Program-made: the position numbers and the translations under genes | Source of the DNA: MFAQ01 sp964429015 | GTDB taxonomy: Bacteria; Patescibacteriota; Microgenomatia; UBA1400; MFAQ01 | Reading direction: 5' to 3' | Length of the DNA: 64,000 bases | NCBI GenBank assembly: GCA_964429015.1 | Contig: CAYSAM010000003.1 | Span: 6,902 to 70,901, forward strand | Shown here: positions 59,296-64,000 of the stretch, in pieces | How positions within the stretch are numbered: position 1 is the first letter of the stretch | Layout of the letters: the number at the start of each line of letters is the position of its first letter | The notes under the pieces: model-generated | Database searches by the model: none | What the model saw: only the letters and a program-made list of their open reading frames with translations | What the model was told of the DNA's origin: nothing

Positions 59296-61068
59296 ATGAA
59301 TCTTAATTTGCTCAGTGAACCTATTATAGTTTTACTTTCTTTAATTGTAAGTTTTATTCTCACTCTTCTAAACCAAGATCTCTTAAGTAATCTTCTTGCA
59401 ATTACTGCTATTGTTTACGGTAGTAAATCTTTGGTTGTATCTACCTGGGAATCGCTCAAGTCCAAAAACTTGGCTCTAGATTATATTGCTATCCTTGCTA
59501 TTCTTACTGGTTTATTTTCAGGTAATTTTTTGGTTGCCTTAGTTATAGTTCTTATGATGTCTGGTGGAAACACCCTAGAGCGTTTCGCCAAGTCAAAAGC
59601 TAGTACCTCTCTTAAAAATCTTATTTCCCGTCTTCCTAAAACAGTCGAGGTTTTGGAAGGAAATAAGCAGTTTTCCAAAGAAATTGATACTGTTGCCATT
59701 GGTAGTATTGTGTTGGTTCGCAAGGGTGAGGTGGTGCCCTTAGATGGTGTTTTATTGAGCGCCAGGGCTATGTTAGACGAATCTAGTCTTACCGGTGAAA
59801 GTTTGCCCAATTTAAAAAGATCAGGAAACCTAGTCAAAAGTGGCACTGTAAATGTTGGTAACGTTCTTACTCTAAAAACTACCGTCACTAGCAAAAACTC
59901 TGTTTACTCACAAATTGTTCGCTTGGTAAAAGAAGCTCAATCGAGCAAGGCACCTCTTACACGTTTAGCAGACAGTCTTAGTGGTTGGTTTACTTTGTTT
60001 ACATTACTTTTATGTTCTTTGGCTTACTATTTGTCCCCAGATATCAATCGTATCCTTGCTATTTTGGTCATTGCTACTCCATGCCCGTTAATATTAGCTG
60101 CCCCTATTGCATTTATTGGTGGTATTAACTCCGCTGCCAAAAAAAGAATCATCATCAAAAATATTTCCGCTCTCGAGTCGTTGGCAAAAGTTAACGCCAT
60201 GGTTTTCGACAAAACAGGCACACTAACTTTTGGCTATCCAGAGCTGCAGACTCTCACTGTTATTAGCCCTCACTTCACCAAAAAGGAAATTCTGAAAATT
60301 GCTTCTGGCTTAGAAATCAATTCGCTTCATCCTTATGCTCGTAGTTTAGTAAACGAAAGCAAAAAACAACAAATAATTCCCGCAAAATTTTTAAGCATTA
60401 CAGAAGAGATAGGAAAAGGTATAAAAGGCATTTATAAAGGAAGTACTTTTTCCTTACTCAAAAATGCCACTGATCCTACTAAAATAATTCTTCTTCAAAA
60501 ATCCAAAAAAATAGCCACTTTTTCGTTTGTCGACAAAATAAAACCAGAAACCATTTCTTCTCTAAAGCGCTTTAGCGAACAGAAAATTAAACTCCACATC
60601 TTTACGGGAGATACAAAAGAAAAAACCAAACAAATTACCGATAAGTTTTCTTTTCCAGTAGAGGTCCATGCCGATTGCACTCCCAAATCCAAACAGGCTG
60701 GTATTAAAGAAATTAAAGAAAATTATTCTGTTGCCATGGTGGGTGATGGTATCAACGACGCACCAGCCCTAGCTCTAGCCGATGTTGGCTTGGCATTCAG
60801 TCATCATCAGCAGACAGCCTCCACCGAGGCAGCTGACATCGTCTTGGTAGGTAGCAATTTTGATCAAGTCCTAGATTCAGTCAAAATAGCCAAAAACACT
60901 CTCAAAATTGCCAAACAAAGTATGTATGCTGGTGTTATTCTCAGTCTTTTGGGAATGGTCTTTGCTTTTCTTGGTCTTCTCAACCCTCTTACTGGGTCGC
61001 TCACTCAAGAGATTATCGATGTTGCTGTAATTCTCAATGCTCTTCGAGCTATCCAAGCACCTCACTAA
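59296..61068 (+). CDS. P-type metal-transporting ATPase (P1B-like)
   Basis: 590 residues with A-domain LDESSLTGESLP, phosphorylation DKTGT (Asp305), and hinge GDGINDAPALALADVGLAF. The ion motif TPC (261-263) replaces CPC. No N-terminal metal-binding domain is present. TPC motifs occur in some P1B subgroups; the ion is unknown. TATAAT lies 11 bases before the ATG. Confidence 0.9.
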   Translation: MNLNLLSEPIIVLLSLIVSFILTLLNQDLLSNLLAITAIVYGSKSLVVSTWESLKSKNLALDYIAILAILTGLFSGNFLVALVIVLMMSGGNTLERFAKSKASTSLKNLISRLPKTVEVLEGNKQFSKEIDTVAIGSIVLVRKGEVVPLDGVLLSARAMLDESSLTGESLPNLKRSGNLVKSGTVNVGNVLTLKTTVTSKNSVYSQIVRLVKEAQSSKAPLTRLADSLSGWFTLFTLLLCSLAYYLSPDINRILAILVIATPCPLILAAPIAFIGGINSAAKKRIIIKNISALESLAKVNAMVFDKTGTLTFGYPELQTLTVISPHFTKKEILKIASGLEINSLHPYARSLVNESKKQQIIPAKFLSITEEIGKGIKGIYKGSTFSLLKNATDPTKIILLQKSKKIATFSFVDKIKPETISSLKRFSEQKIKLHIFTGDTKEKTKQITDKFSFPVEVHADCTPKSKQAGIKEIKENYSVAMVGDGINDAPALALADVGLAFSHHQQTASTEAADIVLVGSNFDQVLDSVKIAKNTLKIAKQSMYAGVILSLLGMVFAFLGLLNPLTGSLTQEIIDVAVILNALRAIQAPH

Positions 61069-61111
61069 AACCAATCTACTGATACAAACAAGATTCTAAA
61101 GAATTAAGCAC

Positions 61112-61140
61112 TTGCAATTATATAGTGTATATGTTACACT
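61112..61140 (+). promoter_or_regulatory. Promoter of the 61175 gene
   Basis: TTGCAA (61112-61117), 17 bases, extended TGtTACACT (TACACT 61135-61140). Confidence 0.7.
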
Positions 61141-61174
61141 AATTTAGTCGTCGCTCTCTGACAAAAGGAGAAAA

Positions 61175-61477
61175 ATGGCTACCAAACCTATCACCCCAAA
61201 AGACGCAACTCTTCTCAAAGTTTCTACTATTCCAGACGCAGTCTTTGAAGCTTTTAATGAGTTAATCGCAGAAAACTTCGATGGGCACTCTTCTTGTTTT
61301 ACTGAGAAAAAAGTAGTTGCTCGCATCGTTAAAAAAGGCATAAGTTCAAAAACTGCTTACGATAATCACTGGCTCGATGTAGAACCTCTCTACGAGAAAG
61401 CTGGCTGGAAGGTAGAATACGATAAACCAGGTTTCAACGAAAGCTATGACGCCACCTTTACTTTTACCAAAAAGTAA
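61175..61477 (+). CDS. Hypothetical protein, SD-led single-gene unit
   Basis: 100 residues after AAAAGGAG. Small mixed helix/strand protein: AFNELIAENFDG, then a WLDVEPLYEKAGWKVEYDKP stretch and a strand-rich end. No known family is recognised. Own promoter and terminator, located at the end of the ATPase gene. Confidence 0.75.
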   Translation: MATKPITPKDATLLKVSTIPDAVFEAFNELIAENFDGHSSCFTEKKVVARIVKKGISSKTAYDNHWLDVEPLYEKAGWKVEYDKPGFNESYDATFTFTKK

Positions 61478-61500
61478 CTCTCTTTTTTACTCTAAACTCA

Positions 61501-61525
61501 GACGGAGTTAACTCTCCGTCTTTTA
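61501..61525. terminator. Terminator of the 61175 unit
   Basis: GACGGAG/CTCCGTC stem with a six-base loop, then TTTT. Confidence 0.8.
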
Positions 61526-61542
61526 TTAAATACAAACAAATC

Positions 61543-61914
61543 CTAGTTCTTTCCGCTCTGTCGGTAGTGTTTTTTTATTTCCCAGTACTTGTTACTGGCG
61601 CCCGATGATTTCATTAGTTTTGCTGGGTACTTCTTCTTGTTGTGTTTAATCTTTTCTCTGACTGCTTTTAGTGCGTCAAATTTAAGGATTACTGCCATAT
61701 CAAAACAGTAAATCATTATGTCTGCTAGTTCTTTTTTTATTCCGTTCAATTTCTCATAATCATCAAGCAATTCTTGTATTTTTGGGTCGGACCATTGGAA
61801 ATGCTCAAGTAGTTCGGCAGACTCAATTGATATAGACTTTGCTACGTTGGCAGGCTTAAGATTTAGCCAATTTCTCGCTTTTAGGTAGTTTCGGATAACC
61901 TTTTGTGTTCTCAT
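61543..61914 (-). CDS. MazG-like nucleotide pyrophosphohydrolase
   Basis: 123 residues of four-helix MazG/RS21-C6 type: SIESAELLEHFQW (ExxE) and KELADIMIYCFDMA (ExxD), the Mg2+-binding motifs. Probably clears non-canonical NTPs. Three bases after the small membrane gene on the same strand. Confidence 0.85.
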   Translation of the reverse strand: MRTQKVIRNYLKARNWLNLKPANVAKSISIESAELLEHFQWSDPKIQELLDDYEKLNGIKKELADIMIYCFDMAVILKFDALKAVREKIKHNKKKYPAKLMKSSGASNKYWEIKKHYRQSGKN

Positions 61915-61917
61915 AAC

Positions 61918-62148
61918 TTACAAATTTAACATTGTAAACACTTTGTAAACTAACACTGCTGGCCAAAAGAACGCTTTACCTATCGCCCACAAAATCATTT
62001 CCAAGCCGTGTGCATTTTGTAAAAAGTAAAACAACGCACCCAACATACCTAGCCCATATATTGCACCAGATTCTCCTCCTTTATTATAATTTCTGTTTTT
62101 AATTATTATCTTTTCTCCCTTTGGTGTCACGAAAGACTTGTTTTTCAT
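61918..62148 (-). CDS. Small membrane protein, 76 residues
   Basis: ATG 62148 fits TATGAT six bases upstream; the longer reading from 62199 would start inside the divergent promoter. Two hydrophobic helices (GAIYGLGMLGALFYFL and LWAIGKAFFWPAVLVYKVF). Function unknown. Confidence 0.65.
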   Translation of the reverse strand: MKNKSFVTPKGEKIIIKNRNYNKGGESGAIYGLGMLGALFYFLQNAHGLEMILWAIGKAFFWPAVLVYKVFTMLNL

Positions 62149-62189
62149 ACCCTTATCATACTGCAATTCAAAGCATCTATAATATAACC
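62149..62189. promoter_or_regulatory. Divergent leaderless promoters
   Basis: TATGAT (62160-62155, minus) and TATAAT (62178-62183, plus) each end six bases before their start codons (62148 and 62190). Confidence 0.65.
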
Positions 62190-62603
62190 ATGTCCTCAAT
62201 AACTATCGAAGTTACAGTAAAGTCATCAGTAGAAAAAGTCTGGGAGTATTGGACAGAACCACAACATATTACAAATTGGAATTATGCCAGCGATGATTGG
62301 TGTTGCCCCAAGGCAGTTAACAACTTAGTTGTTGGAGGTCGTTTTAGCTACACAATGGCAGCTGTAGATGGTACTAACAGTTTTGATTTCTCAGGAGTTT
62401 ATACTCAAATCGAAAGACTAAAGAAAATAAACTACAAACTTGATGATAATCGCCAAGTTCAAATAATTTTCGAAAAGAATTCAGAATCAACCACCAAAAT
62501 TATTGAGAACTTCGAAATCGAATCAGAAAACAGTGAGAAGCTCCAAAGAGATGGTTGGCAAGCAATTTTAAACAACTTTAAAAAGTACTCAGAAAGTCTA
62601 TAG
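62190..62603 (+). CDS. SRPBCC/AHSA1-like protein
   Basis: 137 residues: ITIEVTVKSSVEKVWEYWTE and GGRFSYTMAA are typical of the START-like hydrophobic-ligand fold (AHSA1 family). ATG 62190 follows a TATAAT by six bases. Ligand unknown. Confidence 0.85.
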   Translation: MSSITIEVTVKSSVEKVWEYWTEPQHITNWNYASDDWCCPKAVNNLVVGGRFSYTMAAVDGTNSFDFSGVYTQIERLKKINYKLDDNRQVQIIFEKNSESTTKIIENFEIESENSEKLQRDGWQAILNNFKKYSESL

Positions 62604-62679
62604 GTAAATGCAAAACCTATCTTCGGTCAAACTCATAAGACAAGAACACTTCTCGTAAAAAGTATTAAAATATCTCTAT

Positions 62680-62946
62680 ATGAAAAAATCAAACGACATG
62701 TGCGAAAGTTGCCTCATGCCTTTCAAAAAAGATCCCAAAGGTGAAAACAGAGAACATAAAAATTTTTGCTCGTACTGCTATGCAGGCGGCAAGTTATGTT
62801 ACCCAGGGGCAGACCTCAAAGAGTTCCAGCAAGCTATGATCAAAGCTATAACAGTTAGGGGAGAAAGCAAAATCAAAGCCCACATTTTCGCCTTTATGGC
62901 CAGCTTCGCCCCTCGCTGGCAAAAAGGCTACCAATATCCTAACTAA
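62680..62946 (+). CDS. Zinc-ribbon protein, 88 residues
   Basis: Begins MKKSNDMCESCLMPFKKDPK and has FCSYCYAGGKLCYPGADL, a CxxC...CxxC pattern as in putative zinc-ribbon small proteins. TAAAAT ends eight bases before ATG. Function unknown. Confidence 0.8.
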   Translation: MKKSNDMCESCLMPFKKDPKGENREHKNFCSYCYAGGKLCYPGADLKEFQQAMIKAITVRGESKIKAHIFAFMASFAPRWQKGYQYPN

Positions 62947-63386
62947 TTCCACCCACTCACAGAAAAGGCAATTTTATTTTGGTAGTTTTTAATAGCCTCC
63001 TTTATATAAGGTAGAGTATTTTCTGGTAAATTATCAATTGGATACCAGTCTAACGCATCACACTTATTTGGTTCTCCTATTACAATTTCTCCCTGCCACT
63101 TTGTAATTACAAAGAAAAAATCGATATACTCTTCATCTGGTGATTTGCGATGAATAACCGTAGCGGGAATCAAATCTTCTTCTCGTACTACAATTACAGC
63201 TTCTTCAAAAGCTTCTCTAATCATGGCCTCGTTTACAGACTCATTTCCGTCCAAATGACCAGCTATAAGGCTATAAAATCCATCCATCCAGCCAGTCTGA
63301 AATCTTCGCGATAACAATATCTTGTTGTCCACAATTGGCATTAAGTAAACTGCTGACTTTGGTCTGAATCTTTCTCCACTTCCCAT
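62943..63386 (-). CDS. NUDIX hydrolase
   Basis: 147 residues with the Nudix box GHLDGNESVNEAMIREAFEE...V (usual GX5EX7REUXEEXGU). Hydrolyses nucleoside-diphosphate-linked substrates; exact substrate unknown. TATAAT ends six bases before the ATG. It overlaps the convergent 62680 gene by four bases. Confidence 0.9.
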   Translation of the reverse strand: MGSGERFRPKSAVYLMPIVDNKILLSRRFQTGWMDGFYSLIAGHLDGNESVNEAMIREAFEEAVIVVREEDLIPATVIHRKSPDEEYIDFFFVITKWQGEIVIGEPNKCDALDWYPIDNLPENTLPYIKEAIKNYQNKIAFSVSGWN

Positions 63387-63398
63387 TAGGCAATTATA
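63387..63398 (-). promoter_or_regulatory. Leaderless-type -10 of the NUDIX gene
   Basis: TATAAT (63398-63393, minus), six bases, ATG at 63386. Confidence 0.65.
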
Positions 63399-63516
63399 AC
63401 AAGCTCATAATGACTTTTGTAATTATGAGCGCAGTTATAAGAGGCTCTGTAATCAGAGACAGGAAGATGACGAGCAAGCTCTTATAATCAACTGCAATAA
63501 GGTAAAATATCCCTAT

Positions 63517-63532
63517 ATTGCCCGGTCGTCCT
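63517..63532 (+). repeat. Duplicated 5' end of tRNA-Gln, copy 1
   Basis: ATATTGCCCGGTCGTC is identical to 63868-63883, which covers the first 12 bases of tRNA-Gln. TAAAAT at 63505-63510 upstream would be at promoter distance. Copy 1 does not continue into a tRNA. Confidence 0.85.
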
Positions 63533-63538
63533 CCGGTC

Positions 63539-63593
63539 CCGACTTTAGTCGGGCCGTGAGTGCTCGATCCTCTCGAAAAAGTCGAGAGGGATC
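63539..63593. repeat. Paired hairpins upstream of the GIY-YIG gene
   Basis: CCCGACTTTAGTCGGG followed by GATCCTCTCG-aaaaagt-CGAGAGGGATC. The first resembles the inner CGACTTTAGGTCG stem of the REP-like repeats. The rest of 63399-63510 shows no gene I can support. Confidence 0.6.
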
Positions 63594-63604
63594 GGCATAA
63601 TGGT

Positions 63605-63886
63605 ATGTACATGGCATATACTTACGTATTGCAATCAATAAAGGATGGCAGTTACTACGTGGGTTCCACAAGTGACTTCAAAAAAAGATACGCTCAGCAC
63701 ACTAAAGGATGCGTCAGGTCGACAAAATCCAAGTTGCCTGTTAAGGTTGTTTTTCTAAAAATGTTTACTTCATTTCAAGAGGCAAGAGTTTTTGAAATGA
63801 AAATAAAGTCTTGGAAAAAGAGATCCTCTATTGAGAAAATGCTGAATAAGCCTGATAATATCGCTAAATATTGCCCGGTCGTCTAA
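63605..63886 (+). CDS. GIY-YIG nuclease-like protein overlapping tRNA-Gln
   Basis: 93 residues from ATG 63605 (a second ATG at 63611 is equally possible). YTYVLQSIKDGSYYVGSTSD is the GIY-YIG core; KKRYAQHTKGCVRSTKSKLP and EARVFEMKIKSW complete the domain. The last codons (CPVV, stop) are the first bases of tRNA-Gln. Together with the duplicated tRNA 5' end upstream, this looks like an inserted homing-type gene. Confidence 0.82.
   Translation: MYMAYTYVLQSIKDGSYYVGSTSDFKKRYAQHTKGCVRSTKSKLPVKVVFLKMFTSFQEARVFEMKIKSWKKRSSIEKMLNKPDNIAKYCPVV
63868..63883 (+). repeat. Duplicated 5' end of tRNA-Gln, copy 2
   Basis: Identical to 63517-63532; overlaps the functional tRNA and the GIY-YIG stop. Confidence 0.85.
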
Positions 63887-63942
63887 TGGTAGGACTGCGG
63901 ACTCTGAATCCGTATATCTAGGTTCGAATCCTAGCTGGGCAA
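63872..63942 (+). tRNA. tRNA-Gln (CTG)
   Basis: Cloverleaf with acceptor TGCCCGG/CTGGGCA (one G-T pair), anticodon loop CTCTGAA (anticodon CTG), T arm CTAGG-TTCGAAT-CCTAG and discriminator A. CCA not encoded. The GIY-YIG ORF overlaps its first 15 bases. Confidence 0.93.
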
Positions 63943-64000
63943 CAGAAAGGGATTCCCCGCCCGTTTTCGGGGTAATCGCCCGCGCGCCCGCCCACGCGCG

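Noticed and set aside
63394..63612. ORF on the minus strand between the NUDIX and GIY-YIG genes
   Set aside because: It covers palindromic repeats and the duplicated tRNA end, with no protein-like pattern.
1..64000. rRNA genes, tmRNA, CRISPR arrays or prophage
   Set aside because: No matching conserved RNA segments, cas genes or phage structural genes were seen on either strand.

Overview
The window reads as a chromosomal segment of a small-genome bacterium of the Patescibacteria (Candidate Phyla Radiation, CPR), most likely Microgenomates-like. The evidence is a complete spc/alpha ribosomal-protein block with no rpmD (L30) gene between rpsE and rplO, which is a known CPR trait, plus small conserved proteins typical of that group (DUF5679, DUF4446 and DUF3048 types), A/T-rich DNA, almost no Shine-Dalgarno (SD) sequences in front of core genes, and many promoters placed so that the transcript should begin at the start codon. 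TGA is used as a stop, so the SR1/Gracilibacteria recoding does not apply. The phylum-level call is an inference.

Layout. 1-3960: rpsQ (partial), rplN, rplX, rplE, rpsN, rpsH, rplF, rplR, rpsE, rplO, then a terminator. 4000-10200: an accessory island between rplO and secY. It holds small genes with strong SDs, own promoters and own terminators; at least six encode divergent copies of one unrecognised module. 10285-18770: secY, HAD-like and DUF559 genes, adk, map, a TIR-like ORF, infA, rpmJ, rpsM, rpsK, rpsD, rpoA, rplQ, rplM, rpsI. 18821-26870: a three-gene envelope operon (alpha-2-macroglobulin with an internal Hint/intein-like domain, a Memo-CapA fusion, a bactofilin-like membrane protein). 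27039-35890: SemiSWEET, tRNA-Pro, recA-recX, RNase Y, a DHH protein, VOC, HU, miaB-miaA, a PerM-family protein. 35919-36277: RNase P RNA. 36347-43659: a TM-helix channel-like protein, small accessory genes, DUF4446/DUF3048 genes, a wHTH-nucleotidyltransferase/AbrB pair, secD-secF. 43619-52620: a REP-associated transposase, cca, Rsh (ppGpp synthetase), D,D-carboxypeptidase, surface proteins, gltX. 52626-63942: zinc-ribbon and coiled-coil proteins, a lipoprotein cassette, nadE-nadM, a P-type ATPase, MazG-like, SRPBCC and NUDIX proteins, a GIY-YIG gene and tRNA-Gln.

The most interesting structure is a class of accessory units that differ from the core genes: consensus promoter, strong SD, one or two ORFs, terminator, sitting at the 3' ends of conserved genes. 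In one case (37010-37583) the last 12 codons and stop of the upstream channel gene are repeated beyond the unit with six synonymous and no amino-acid changes, as expected if an insertion brought its own recoded target end. A similar end duplication links RNase Y and the DHH gene, and the 5' end of tRNA-Gln is duplicated around a GIY-YIG gene. The genome also carries many REP-like palindromes, several of them translated in frame inside housekeeping genes, together with a candidate REP transposase.
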